A stretch of DNA of 64,000 bases from Streptomyces sp. SM10 (GTDB lineage: Bacteria > Actinomycetota > Actinomycetes > Streptomycetales > Streptomycetaceae): positions 94,810 to 158,809 of the forward strand of contig NZ_NEUF01000092.1 in the NCBI RefSeq assembly GCF_002910915.1. The letters are read 5' to 3'. The translations under genes were made by a program, and so were the position numbers. Under the pieces are notes generated by a model. That model had not been told where the DNA came from, did not search any database, and saw nothing but the letters and a program-made list of their open reading frames with translations. Below are positions 18,330-28,889 of the stretch, in pieces; position 1 is the stretch's first letter; every line of letters starts with the position of its first letter.

Positions 18330-18751
18330 ACCGACCGCAGCCGGACCGCGAGCGCCACGAGAGGTTCTGTGTCGTCGAGCAATGGGAACAGGTACGAGAT
18401 GCGCGTGGGCGTACCGGTACTCACCACGTCACCTACGAGCTGACGCTGCACGATGCGCGGATCCTACGCACGAGGATCTCCCACCCGGTGGATCGCACGG
18501 TTTATGGCGCGGGGATATGGAGTCACATCCTGCGGGACCAGCTCGACGTCTCCGAGGATGAATTCTGGGGCTGCGTGCTTGATGGCCGGCTTCCGGACCG
18601 GGGGGCTCCGGCGGTACCGAAGGAGGCACTGCCCGCAGACATGGTGTATTTGCTGATTCATCGGGTCGGCCTCGCAGAAGAGGCGGTAGCCGAGCTGACC
18701 AAAAAGGACGCGGTGACCCGGCTCCATCAGTACTGGACCGAAGGGACTTGA
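18326..18751 (+). CDS. toxin of the Phd-type pair
   Basis: 141 residues. It matches the actinobacterial group often annotated as cytotoxic translational repressor of a toxin-antitoxin system: HHVTYELTLHDARILRTRIS, VYGAGIWSHILRDQLDVSED, and the closing DAVTRLHQYWTEG. It is translationally coupled to the antitoxin. The molecular target is not evident. The name is from memory of the family and the arrangement. Confidence 0.7.
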   Translation: MNRPQPDRERHERFCVVEQWEQVRDARGRTGTHHVTYELTLHDARILRTRISHPVDRTVYGAGIWSHILRDQLDVSEDEFWGCVLDGRLPDRGAPAVPKEALPADMVYLLIHRVGLAEEAVAELTKKDAVTRLHQYWTEGT

Positions 18752-18797
18752 GTGCGGGCCAGGATGGCGGCCCGCAGTGCCTTGAAGGAGACTCTGG

Positions 18798-19003
18798 GTG
18801 CGAATTCCCCGTACTCCCGCGAGAGCTGGGCCGGCAGGCGAGTTCGTCGCCATCGCCCACCACGCCCCGGACCTCGACAGCCTCCACCGCGCCGACCTTG
18901 AGTGGCTGCAGGAGGTCGCGAGCGACTGGTCGACCTGCGGCTCACCGTCAGCGAGAAGGCCGAGGAGAAGCTTGCTGGTGCGGATCCGGTGCACGACGCC
19001 TAG
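18798..19003 (+). pseudogene. frameshifted gene remnant left of the IS481 copy
   Basis: Starts VRIPRTPARAGPAGEFVAIA and reads sensibly to WLQEVASDW, then continues sensibly only in another frame (DLRLTVSEKAEEKLAGADPV, stop near 19003). The gene is too short and broken to identify. The insertion sequence lies immediately to the right. Confidence 0.4.
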
Positions 19004-19050
19004 ATGTATTGATCACGAGCGTTGTTGACACGGGGGTCTTGATCAAAGGC

Positions 19051-19103
19051 GAAGACCTCCGGTGTGGTGGAGCTGTCTAGGACTGCACCACACGGAGGTC
19101 TTC
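19051..19103 (+). promoter_or_regulatory. hairpin hiding the transposase ribosome site
   Basis: GAAGACCTCCGGTGTGGTG pairs with CACCACACGGAGGTCTTC (one bulge, 16-nt loop). The 3' arm contains GGAGGT, the ribosome site of the GTG start at 19104. A transcript entering from outside would fold this way and block translation; transcripts started inside the loop region would not. Confidence 0.65.
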
Positions 19104-20087
19104 GTGTCCCACCGTAATGCCCGGCTGACTGTTCATGGCCGGCGGCTGTTGATCCAACGTGTCTGTTCCGGCCGTCCGGTCGCTCATGTGGCCGCAGAGA
19201 TGGGAATCTCGCGGGCGACCGCCCACAAGTGGGTGCGACGGTGGCAGGCCGAGGGCGACCCGGGGCTGTTCGACCGCTCGAGCCGACCGCGCACGACCCC
19301 GCACCGCACGGCCCCTGGCACGGAAGCGGCTGTCTGCGATCTGCGGAAGGCCCGCAAGCTCGGCCCGGCCCGGATCGGCCCGATCCTCGGTCTGCCCGCC
19401 TCCACGGTGCACCGGATCCTGACCCGTCACGGCCTGAACCGTCTGGCCTGGCTCGACCGGCCCTCCGGCGAGCCGATACGCCGCTACGAACGCAGCCGTC
19501 CCGGCGAGCTGGTGCACGTCGACATCAAGAAGCCCGGCAACATCCCTGACGGCGGGGGCTGGCGCGCGGTCGGTAGAACAACCGGTAACCAGAACCGGCA
19601 GAACACCACTGACCTGCGCAAGAGCTGCAAACCGGTGATCGGCTACAGCTACATCCACTCCGCCGTCGACGACCACTCCCGCCTCGCCTACAGCGAGGTC
19701 CTGGCCGACGAACGCCAGCACACCGCGATCGGGTTCTGGCAGCGGGCTCACGCGTTCTTCACGCGACACGGCGTCACTGTCGAACGGGTTCTGACCGACA
19801 ACGGCTCCTGCTACAAGTCCACACTCTTCACCCAGGCCCTAACCGCGGATGGCATCGCCCACAGGCGCATCCGCCCCTACCGGCCACAGACCAACGGCAA
19901 GGTCGAACGCTTCAACCGCACCCTCCAGGAGGAGTGGGCCTACCTGCGGCCCTACACCTCCAACGACGAGCGCACGGCTGCCCTGGCAGACTTCCTCCAC
20001 AGCTACAACCACCACCGCTGCCACACCGCACTCGACGGCAAGCCACCGATCAGCCGAGTCAACAACGCTGAGGGTCAATACACCTAG
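19104..20087 (+). CDS. IS481-family transposase
   Basis: 327 residues. Helix-turn-helix at the start (HVAAEMGISRATAHKWVRRW), then an rve-type DDE integrase core: D in VDDHSRLAYSEV, D in VLTDNGSCYKS and E in NGKVERFNRTLQEEW. GTG start after GGAGGT. The last sense codon and the TAG stop (20085-20087) lie in the duplicated target CCTAGA, not in the element itself, so the insertion site supplies the stop codon. Confidence 0.92.
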   Translation: MSHRNARLTVHGRRLLIQRVCSGRPVAHVAAEMGISRATAHKWVRRWQAEGDPGLFDRSSRPRTTPHRTAPGTEAAVCDLRKARKLGPARIGPILGLPASTVHRILTRHGLNRLAWLDRPSGEPIRRYERSRPGELVHVDIKKPGNIPDGGGWRAVGRTTGNQNRQNTTDLRKSCKPVIGYSYIHSAVDDHSRLAYSEVLADERQHTAIGFWQRAHAFFTRHGVTVERVLTDNGSCYKSTLFTQALTADGIAHRRIRPYRPQTNGKVERFNRTLQEEWAYLRPYTSNDERTAALADFLHSYNHHRCHTALDGKPPISRVNNAEGQYT

Positions 20088-20098
20088 ACCGGTCCAGA

Positions 20099-20132
20099 CA
20101 ACAAAGAAGCCCCCGGCCGCTGGCCTGGGGCT
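20099..20132 (-). terminator. terminator of tRNA-Gly
   Basis: Downstream of the tRNA on the minus strand: AGCCCCAGGCC-AGC-GGCCGGGGGCT followed by TCTTTG. Confidence 0.7.
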
Positions 20133-20138
20133 TTTTCA

Positions 20139-20212
20139 TGGAGCGGGTGACGAGAATCGAACTCGCGCTCTGAGCTTGGGAAGCTCATGTTCTACCATTA
20201 AACTACACCCGC
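20139..20212 (-). tRNA. tRNA-Gly(CCC)
   Basis: 74 nt including the encoded CCA. Acceptor GCGGGTG/CACCCGC, D arm, anticodon stem TGAGC/GCTCA around loop TTCCCAA (anticodon CCC), T arm with GTTCGATTC. The 3' part serves as the attachment site for the island to its left. The 5' part is unique in the window, so this copy is the functional gene. Confidence 0.95.
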
Positions 20213-20447
20213 GAGGCACGCCGATGATCGGCGGTGCATCGTCGCACACTCTACCCCATCGCAGGCCCCCGGCGTCTCCGCCGTGGGGCCCGCGTGTCGT
20301 TCCGGGGTGTGGATGCGGGTGTGGATGCGGGTGTGGGCGGGGGGAGTTGAAGGCGTAGCGTGGGTGGTCGGAGTGCCGCCTGGAGTGGCGTCCTGTTCAT
20401 CCCCTAATGTGGCGGTCTCGTCCAAGGCTGGTTGGGGAAGGGACTTG

Positions 20448-20621
20448 ATGGAGTCGATGGAGCGCACCGTCGTCCGCTGTGCCGAAGGGCACGTTTTTGC
20501 TACCTCGTCGTTCCCGATGCAGCAGCTCGGGTCCGAGCGGATCGGTCCCGGGCGGCTCATCCGCTGTCCGCGCTGTGCGCGGCTGAGGCAGGCGGTTCCT
20601 GTGGTGTTCGAGGAGCGCTAG
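20448..20621 (+). CDS. small zinc-ribbon protein
   Basis: 57 residues (MESMERTVVRCAEGHVF start). Metal ligands C-x3-H (residues 11 and 15) and C-x2-C (CPRC) suggest a zinc ribbon. GGAAGGG before the ATG; a second ATG three codons in is possible. Located between tRNA-Gly and dcd. Function unknown. Confidence 0.65.
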   Translation: MESMERTVVRCAEGHVFATSSFPMQQLGSERIGPGRLIRCPRCARLRQAVPVVFEER

Positions 20622-20689
20622 AGGGGTGAGGCAGGCGCGCGGGACGGTCCGGTTGGGGGCGGCTCGCGCGTTCTGCGTATCCTCGGTGC

Positions 20690-21265
20690 GTGCTTCTCTC
20701 AGATAAGGACCTCCGGGCCGAGATCGATGCCGGGCGGGTTCGCATTGACCCGTTCGACGCTTCGATGGTGCAGCCCTCGAGCATCGACGTGCGGCTGGAC
20801 CGCTACTTCCGGGTGTTCGAGAACCACCGCTATCCGCATATCGATCCCGCCGTCGAGCAGGTCGACCTGACCCGTCAGGTCGAGCCGGAGGGCGACGAGG
20901 CGTTCATCCTCCACCCCGGGGAGTTCGTCCTGGCCTCGACCTACGAGGTCATCTCGCTCCCCGACGACCTCGCGTCGCGCCTGGAGGGCAAGAGCTCGCT
21001 GGGGCGGCTCGGTCTGGTGACGCATTCGACCGCGGGGTTCATCGACCCCGGCTTCTCGGGCCATGTGACCCTTGAGCTGTCGAATCTGGCGACCCTTCCG
21101 ATAAAGCTCTGGCCGGGAATGAAGATCGGGCAGCTGTGTATGTTCCGGCTGACGTCCTCCTCCGAGTTCCCGTACGGATCCGAGCGTTACGGCTCGCGCT
21201 ACCAGGGCCAGCGAGGGCCCACAGCCTCGCGTTCCTACATGAATTTCCATCGGACTCAGGTGTGA
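20690..21265 (+). CDS. dcd: dCTP deaminase
   Basis: 191 residues, the usual length, from a GTG. Contains the trimeric dUTPase-fold signatures: [46 protein letters not shown] with the catalytic Glu, and [10 protein letters not shown]. It deaminates dCTP to dUTP for dTTP synthesis; actinobacterial members may be bifunctional and also release dUMP. The phosphoribosyltransferase gene begins 6 bp after its stop, so the two form an operon. Confidence 0.95.
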   Translation: MLLSDKDLRAEIDAGRVRIDPFDASMVQPSSIDVRLDRYFRVFENHRYPHIDPAVEQVDLTRQVEPEGDEAFILHPGEFVLASTYEVISLPDDLASRLEGKSSLGRLGLVTHSTAGFIDPGFSGHVTLELSNLATLPIKLWPGMKIGQLCMFRLTSSSEFPYGSERYGSRYQGQRGPTASRSYMNFHRTQV

Positions 21266-21271
21266 TGCGGC

Positions 21272-21772
21272 ATGGCTGGTGAAGCGCGGGAGAATCTGAC
21301 GTACGAGGCCTTCGGGCACGCCGTACGGGAGCTGGCGCAGACGGTCGCCGACGACGGCTACGAGCCGGATGTCGTGCTGAGCATCGCGCGCGGCGGCGTC
21401 TTCGTCGCCGGCGGTCTGGCGTACGCCCTGGACTGCAAGAACATCCATCTGGTGAACGTCGAGTTCTACACCGGGGTCGGGACCACGCTGGAGATGCCGG
21501 TCATGCTGGCGCCCGTTCCGAACACCATCGACTTCTCGCGGAAGAAGGTCCTCATCGCCGATGACGTCGCCGACACCGGAAAGACGCTGAAGCTGGTCCG
21601 TGATTTCTGCATCGACCACGTGGCCGAGGTGCGCAGCGCGGTCATCTACGAGAAGTCGCATTCGCTCGTGAAATGCGAGTACGTGTGGAAGAAGACCGAC
21701 CAGTGGATCAACTTCCCGTGGAGCGTCGAGAAGCCCGTCGTGCGGCGTGAGGGCCAGGTCCTCGACTCGTAG
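21272..21772 (+). CDS. phosphoribosyltransferase (xanthine/hypoxanthine type)
   Basis: 166 residues. The PRPP-binding loop is VLIADDVADTGKTL, preceded by VLSIARGGVFVAGGLAYALD (the pyrophosphate loop), as in type I PRTases. The hood region ends YVWKKTDQWINFPW, typical of Gpt-like enzymes. Probably salvages a purine base. In operon with dcd and followed by a strong terminator. Confidence 0.88.
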   Translation: MAGEARENLTYEAFGHAVRELAQTVADDGYEPDVVLSIARGGVFVAGGLAYALDCKNIHLVNVEFYTGVGTTLEMPVMLAPVPNTIDFSRKKVLIADDVADTGKTLKLVRDFCIDHVAEVRSAVIYEKSHSLVKCEYVWKKTDQWINFPWSVEKPVVRREGQVLDS

Positions 21773-21795
21773 GCACACGCGCGAGAGACACAGGA

Positions 21796-21828
21796 GGGGC
21801 CCCGGTGCCGTGCACCGGGGCCCCTTCT
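21796..21828 (+). terminator. terminator between convergent phosphoribosyltransferase and Yip1 genes
   Basis: GGGGCCCCGGTGC-cgt-GCACCGGGGCCCC followed by TTCTTC. It can serve both strands. Confidence 0.85.
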
Positions 21829-21841
21829 TCCGCGTACGGGA

Positions 21842-22768
21842 TCAGATCGTGCCGAGCTTGATGATCGAGAGCAGGGCGATCAGCTGGATCGCCGAGGCGC
21901 CCAGGGCCTTCGGCCACGGCAGGTCGTGGGACTTGCTCACCATCGAGGTGAACAGTGCTCCGGCGGCCAGCCAGGTGACCCAGCCGAGGATCTGCACCAG
22001 GGAGTTCTCGCCGCCGAGGAACAGGGCGAAGACCAGCCGGGGCGCGTCCGTGATCGACATGATGAGCATCGACAGGCCGACGGTCGGCTGCCAGGAGCCC
22101 GTGCCGCCGAGCTGGCGGGCCAGGGTGTGGGTGACCGCACCGAGGACGAGGCCGCCGACGATGAAGCCGAGGCCCGTGAAGATCACGTACGGGGCGGCCG
22201 TGGAGACCTCCGCGTGGATCGCCTCGTCGCGTGCCTGGTCGAATCCGAAGAGGGCCAGCAGGCCGTAGACGAACGTGACGACGATCGCGGGGCCCCAGAC
22301 GGGGTAGTCGCGCATCTGCCAGAACGTCGGTCCCGGCCGCATCACGATGCCGCTAAGCAGCTGCTTCCAGTGCAGCCGCGGCCCGGAGGGGTGCGACGGG
22401 GCCTGGCCGGCCTGGTAGGTGCTTCCGTCGCCGTACGGGTCCTCGTCGATGCTGAACGCCTGGGTGTGCCCCGGGGCGTTGGCGTACGGGTCCCGCTGCG
22501 ACGGCTGGTGGTGCGGTTCGCCGAAGTACTCCGGTTCGCCGTGCCCGCCTGTGTGCCCGTTCCCACCCCCGTGTCCGTTGCCGCCGTGCCCGCCGCTGTA
22601 CGGGGCGCCCTGGGGGCCGCCGTACGCTGCGCCGTTGCCTCCTGCCGGGGGCCACGACTGCCCGCCGTACGGCGGCGGTGATGCCTGCGCTCCGTACGGC
22701 TGTTGCTGCTGCGGGTGTTGTTGCGGTGTGCGGTTGTCCCGGCCGCGTCCGATCCTGAATCCAGCCAC
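21842..22768 (-). CDS. Yip1-domain membrane protein with Pro/Gly/Gln-rich N-terminus
   Basis: 308 residues. The first 130 are disordered and low-complexity (QQ, PYG and GGHGG runs). From about residue 135 comes a Yip1-type domain: amphipathic RLHWKQLLSGIVMRPGPTFW, then five hydrophobic helices, for example AIVVTFVYGLLALFGF and GLGFIVGGLVLGAVTH. Bacterial Yip1 proteins are of unknown role. Monocistronic between two terminators. Confidence 0.8.
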   Translation of the reverse strand: MAGFRIGRGRDNRTPQQHPQQQQPYGAQASPPPYGGQSWPPAGGNGAAYGGPQGAPYSGGHGGNGHGGGNGHTGGHGEPEYFGEPHHQPSQRDPYANAPGHTQAFSIDEDPYGDGSTYQAGQAPSHPSGPRLHWKQLLSGIVMRPGPTFWQMRDYPVWGPAIVVTFVYGLLALFGFDQARDEAIHAEVSTAAPYVIFTGLGFIVGGLVLGAVTHTLARQLGGTGSWQPTVGLSMLIMSITDAPRLVFALFLGGENSLVQILGWVTWLAAGALFTSMVSKSHDLPWPKALGASAIQLIALLSIIKLGTI

Positions 22769-22901
22769 ACATCGAACGTACCTGGTCCGCGCGGGTGCGG
22801 TGGGTGGGCCGGGGGAACACGGGTGCCATTGCTGCCTAGCTGTGACATCCCCTAGGGGAACCCCGGGGGGCCTGCCGTACCCCCTGAGCAGGGCCGGACA
22901 T

Positions 22902-22948
22902 ACGGAAGCGGCCGGTCCTGCCCCCGAGGCAGGTCCGGCCGCTTCCGT
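22902..22948. terminator. terminator downstream of the Fe-S oxidoreductase gene
   Basis: Long hairpin ACGGAAGCGGCCGGTCCTG / CAGGTCCGGCCGCTTCCGT with an 8-9 nt loop, 13 bp after the minus-strand stop. Confidence 0.85.
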
Positions 22949-22960
22949 GGGTGGAGACGG

Positions 22961-25228
22961 CTACTTGACGGGCTCCGGTTCCGGCTGGTCGGCCGTATCC
23001 GCGTCGTCCGCCGGGTCGGCAGGTGTCTTCACCGACTCCAGGAGCAGCTGCGAGACGTCGACCACCTGCACCGACTCCTTCGCCTGCCCGTCGTTCTTCT
23101 TGCCGTTGACCGAGTCGGTCAGCATGACGAGGCAGAACGGGCACGCGGTGGAGACGATGTCCGGGTTGAGCGAGAGGGCTTCGTCGACGCGCTCGTTGTT
23201 GACGCGCTTGCCGATCCGCTCCTCCATCCACATCCGGGCACCACCGGCGCCGCAGCAGAAGCCGCGTTCCTTGTGGCGGTGCATCTCCTCGTTCCGCAGA
23301 CCCGGCACCTTGGCGATGATCTCGCGCGGAGGCGTGTAGATCTTGTTGTGACGGCCCAGGTAGCAGGGGTCGTGGTACGTGATCAGACCCTCGACCGGCG
23401 TCACCGGAATGAGCTTGCCCTCGTCCACCAGGTGCTGGAGCAGCTGGGTGTGGTGGATGACCTCGTACTCGCCGCCGAGCTGCGGGTACTCGTTCGCGAT
23501 GGTGTTGAAGCAGTGCGGGCAGGTCGCGACGATCTTCTTCGTCGCCTTCGCCTTCTTGGTCGAGTCGTCGTCGTCATCCTCGCCGAACGCCATGTTCAGC
23601 ATGGCGACGTTCTCCTGGCCGAGCTGCTGGAACAGCGGCTCGTTGCCCAGGCGGCGGGCGGAGTCACCCGTGCACTTCTCGTCGCCGCCCATGATCGCGA
23701 ACTTGACGCCCGCGATGTGGAGGAGCTCCGCGAAGGCCTTCGTCGTCTTCTTGGCGCGGTCCTCGAGGGCGCCGGCGCAGCCGACCCAGTACAGGTAGTC
23801 GATCTCGCTGAGGTCCTCGATGTCCTTGCCGACGATCGGGACCTCGAAGTCGACCTCCTTGGTCCACTCGACGCGCTGCTTCTTGGCGAGCCCCCAGGGG
23901 TTGCCCTTCTTCTCCAGGTTCTTGAGCATCGTGCCCGCCTCGGACGGGAACGCGGACTCGATCATCACCTGGTAGCGGCGCATGTCGACGATGTGGTCGA
24001 TGTGCTCGATGTCGACCGGGCACTGCTCGACGCAGGCGCCGCAGGTGGTGCAGGACCACAGCACGTCCGGGTCGATGACGCCGTTCTCCTCGGCGGTGCC
24101 GATGAGAGGGCGCTCCGCCTCGGCGAGGGCGGCCGCGGGGACGTCCTTGAGCTGCTCCTCGGTGGCCTTCTCGTTGCCCTCCATGTCCTTGCCGCCGCCG
24201 GCCAGCAGATACGGGGCCTTGGCGTGCGCGTGGTCGCGCAGGGACATGATCAGGAGCTTGGGGGAGAGAGGCTTCCCGGTGTTCCAGGCGGGGCACTGCG
24301 ACTGGCAGCGGCCGCACTCGGTGCAGGTCGAGAAGTCGAGGAGGCCCTTCCAGGAGAACTGCTCGACCTGGGAGACACCGAAGGTGTCGTCCTCGCCCGG
24401 GTCCTCCCAGTCGATCTCCTTGCCGCCGCTGGTCATCGGCAGCAGTGCGCCGAGCGAGACGTCGCCGTCGGCGTTCCGCTTGAACCAGATGTTCGGGAAG
24501 GCCAGGAAGCGGTGCCAGGCGACACCCATGTCGGTCTTCAGGGCGACCGTGATCATCCAGATGAAGGAGGTCGCGATCTTCAGGCCGGCGAAGAAGTAGG
24601 TGAGGTTCTGGAGCGTGGAGATGTCCATGCCCTCGAGCCAGGAGACCACCGGGTACGAGATGAAGAACGACGACTCGTAGCTGGTGACGTGGTGCTGGGC
24701 GCCTTCGAGGGCGTGGAGCATGAAGATGCAGACGCCGACGATGAGGATGACGGCCTCGACGAAGTACGCCTGGCCGAAGTTGGAGCCGGCGAAGCGGGAC
24801 TTGCGGCCCGGCTTGCCCGGCCTGCTGAGCTGGCGGATCACGATCAGGACCGCGATGCCGAGCACCGTCATCGTGCCGATGAACTCGACGAAGATGTTGT
24901 ACGGCGCCCACTCGCCGACGATCGGCAGCAGCCAGTCGGCCTGGAACAGCTGGCCGATGGCGTTGACGATCGTCAGCAGCAGCGAGAAGAAGCCCACCGC
25001 CACGAACCAGTGCGCGACACCGACGACGCCCCAGCGGTTCATCCGGGTGTGGCCGAGGAACTCCTTGGCCACGGTGACGGTGCGCTGTACGGGTTCGTCG
25101 GTACGGGTGCCTGCGGGCACGTTCTGGCCGAGCCGCATGAAGGTGTAGATCTGCAGGAGGGCGCGGGCGAAAAGTGCCACGCCGACCACGATCAGAACCA
25201 GCGACACGATGATCGCGGCGAGTTGCAT
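22961..25228 (-). CDS. membrane-bound (Fe-S)-binding oxidoreductase, HdrD/CCG-domain type
   Basis: 755 residues from an ATG after GAGGAG. Five or six N-terminal helices in a NarI-like domain (to about 270) would bind haem and quinone. Two [4Fe-4S] motifs follow (CTECGRCQSQCP and CTTCGACVEQCP), then two CCG domains (WVGCAGALED with GDEKCTGDSARRLGNE, and DPCYLGRHNKIY with GFCCGAGGARMW). The last 50 residues are acidic. Such fused proteins pass electrons between a cytoplasmic donor and menaquinone; the donor is unknown. A conserved single-copy gene in Streptomyces. Confidence 0.9.
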   Translation of the reverse strand: MQLAAIIVSLVLIVVGVALFARALLQIYTFMRLGQNVPAGTRTDEPVQRTVTVAKEFLGHTRMNRWGVVGVAHWFVAVGFFSLLLTIVNAIGQLFQADWLLPIVGEWAPYNIFVEFIGTMTVLGIAVLIVIRQLSRPGKPGRKSRFAGSNFGQAYFVEAVILIVGVCIFMLHALEGAQHHVTSYESSFFISYPVVSWLEGMDISTLQNLTYFFAGLKIATSFIWMITVALKTDMGVAWHRFLAFPNIWFKRNADGDVSLGALLPMTSGGKEIDWEDPGEDDTFGVSQVEQFSWKGLLDFSTCTECGRCQSQCPAWNTGKPLSPKLLIMSLRDHAHAKAPYLLAGGGKDMEGNEKATEEQLKDVPAAALAEAERPLIGTAEENGVIDPDVLWSCTTCGACVEQCPVDIEHIDHIVDMRRYQVMIESAFPSEAGTMLKNLEKKGNPWGLAKKQRVEWTKEVDFEVPIVGKDIEDLSEIDYLYWVGCAGALEDRAKKTTKAFAELLHIAGVKFAIMGGDEKCTGDSARRLGNEPLFQQLGQENVAMLNMAFGEDDDDDSTKKAKATKKIVATCPHCFNTIANEYPQLGGEYEVIHHTQLLQHLVDEGKLIPVTPVEGLITYHDPCYLGRHNKIYTPPREIIAKVPGLRNEEMHRHKERGFCCGAGGARMWMEERIGKRVNNERVDEALSLNPDIVSTACPFCLVMLTDSVNGKKNDGQAKESVQVVDVSQLLLESVKTPADPADDADTADQPEPEPVK

Positions 25229-25320
25229 TTGGGGGCTCCTCGGGCCTGCGAGGGTGGGATCCAGTGCGTACAAGCGATTACTAAGCAGTAACTTAATCAG
25301 TCTGTGCTGACACTATCCAC

Positions 25321-25989
25321 TTATTCCGCCACGCTGTAGCCGGGCAGGCGGTGATCTGTGTCGCTCAGGTGAGCCTTCCCCGGAAGGCGTAGCCGGCGGA
25401 GTGCCGCATACGCAGGGATGCGTACGGATTCCGCCAGGATCGCCAGGTCGAGCCCCGTCCCATGATGCTCTGCGTAGTGCGCGTCGAGGAGGGCGGGTTC
25501 GTCCCAGGGCATCCCGGACCGGGCGCGGACCTGGGCCAGGCCGGTCAGGCCGGGGCGCAGCGCCTGCCGCCGGCGCCGGGCCCCAGGGCAGAGGAGGGCT
25601 GCCTCGTCGGAGGTGAGGGGCGGGGGGCCCACCAGGGAGAGCTCCCCCCGTACGACGTGGGGCAGTCGGGACAGCAGGTCGAGCCGGAGCCGGCGGGTGC
25701 GCAGCGAGCGCAGTTCGAAGGGGCGGCCGCCGAGGCCGATCCGGGTCTCGCGCCGCAGTGTGCCTCCCCCGGTGCGGGGCAGCCGGAGGGTGAGGGCCAG
25801 GGCGGCGAGGGCCAGTGCGGGTGCCGCCAGGAGCAGGAGGGCCGAGCCGAGCGCGAGGTCCAGGGTCCGCTTGGCGGTCACCGCCCCCAGTGCCCCGGCG
25901 ATGCGGTCACAGGCCGTCGTGGCCCTGGCCACCACCGGTTCGGTGAGGCGTCGTGTCCTTCGTGCCGCAGTCTGCTTCGCGTTCCGCAT
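25321..25989 (-). CDS. bacterial sugar-transferase-like protein, altered active site
   Basis: 222 residues. One membrane helix (LALGSALLLLAAPALALAAL) follows the KRTLD motif that opens the polyprenyl-phosphate sugar transferase domain. GELSLVGPPPLTSDE and LRPGLTGLAQVRARSGMPW match the family end. The usual DELPQ segment that carries the catalytic acidic pair reads DLLSRLPHVV, so the Glu is missing and activity is doubtful. The ATG at 25989 fits the domain start; an upstream in-frame ATG at 26169 would add 60 unlikely residues. Confidence 0.7.
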   Translation of the reverse strand: MRNAKQTAARRTRRLTEPVVARATTACDRIAGALGAVTAKRTLDLALGSALLLLAAPALALAALALTLRLPRTGGGTLRRETRIGLGGRPFELRSLRTRRLRLDLLSRLPHVVRGELSLVGPPPLTSDEAALLCPGARRRRQALRPGLTGLAQVRARSGMPWDEPALLDAHYAEHHGTGLDLAILAESVRIPAYAALRRLRLPGKAHLSDTDHRLPGYSVAE

Positions 25990-26201
25990 TGCACCTGCCC
26001 CGGGATTGGCGAGTGGCGTTATGACCGACTCGATGCATTTTGTGACAGAACGATCCCACGGTGCGATGGTGGGTGGGGGTGTGTGACGTGGAGCGCATGC
26101 CGGGTGTCGCGGGCGAGAGTCCTTCCCGGTGAGGTGCCGGCGGGGGTTTGTGGTGCCCCCGCAGGGCAAAGTCCCTGGTCAATCGCGTGGTGAGCACATA
26201 A

Positions 26202-26222
26202 GTTGAGCGTAAGTGGCTCAGG
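26202..26222 (+). promoter_or_regulatory. imperfect HAIR (HspR site) upstream of dnaK
   Basis: GTTGAGC-N7-GCTCAGG. It fits the HAIR pattern CTTGAGT-N7-ACTCAAG at most positions, 52 bp upstream of the perfect copy. Confidence 0.6.
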
Positions 26223-26253
26223 TCCTTTGACTCCGGGGTGGGTGTCATGCATC

Positions 26254-26274
26254 CTTGAGTCAGATCCACTCAAG
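26254..26274 (+). promoter_or_regulatory. perfect HAIR (HspR site) upstream of dnaK
   Basis: CTTGAGT-cagatcc-ACTCAAG, exact match to the HspR-associated inverted repeat, 21 bp before the start codon. HspR with DnaK as co-repressor would block transcription here until heat shock. Confidence 0.95.
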
Positions 26275-26277
26275 TAG

Positions 26278-28796
<2,519 letters not shown>

Positions 28797-28833
28797 CATT
28801 CCGTCCGACCACTGCGGTGAACACCGACGGGGC

Positions 28834-28861
28834 GTGCGGCCGGCCACGGGGCCGGCCGCAC
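28834..28861 (+). other. intercistronic hairpin between grpE and dnaJ
   Basis: GTGCGGCCGGCC-acgg-GGCCGGCCGCAC, perfect 12-bp stem, 29 bp before the dnaJ start. No T-run follows, so it is more likely an mRNA processing or stability element, or a partial attenuator, than a full terminator. Confidence 0.6.
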
Positions 28862-28889
28862 GGCCGATCGTCCGGGAGGAGGGACGTCG

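Larger units (their letters stand above)
18999..20088 (+). mobile_element. IS481-family insertion sequence with 6-bp target duplication
   Basis: The element spans 19005-20082 (1,078 bp). Its ends are 29-bp imperfect inverted repeats (19005-19033 and 20054-20082, 24 of 29 identical) beginning TGTATTGA. It is flanked by direct repeats CCTAGA at 18999-19004 and 20083-20088, matching the NCTAGN target preference known for IS481. Intact ends, target duplication and transposase imply a recent insertion. Confidence 0.9.
17429..20138. mobile_element. island segment 3 between att copy 3 and the intact tRNA-Gly
   Basis: About 2.7 kb holding a toxin-antitoxin pair, a decayed fragment and an IS481-family insertion. 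No integrase. It abuts the functional tRNA directly. 17472-17846 is the att arm and upstream DNA without a gene I can support. Confidence 0.6.

Noticed and set aside
23273..25291. 672-residue plus-strand frame opposite the Fe-S oxidoreductase
   Set aside because: High-GC shadow frame; the minus strand holds all recognised Fe-S motifs.
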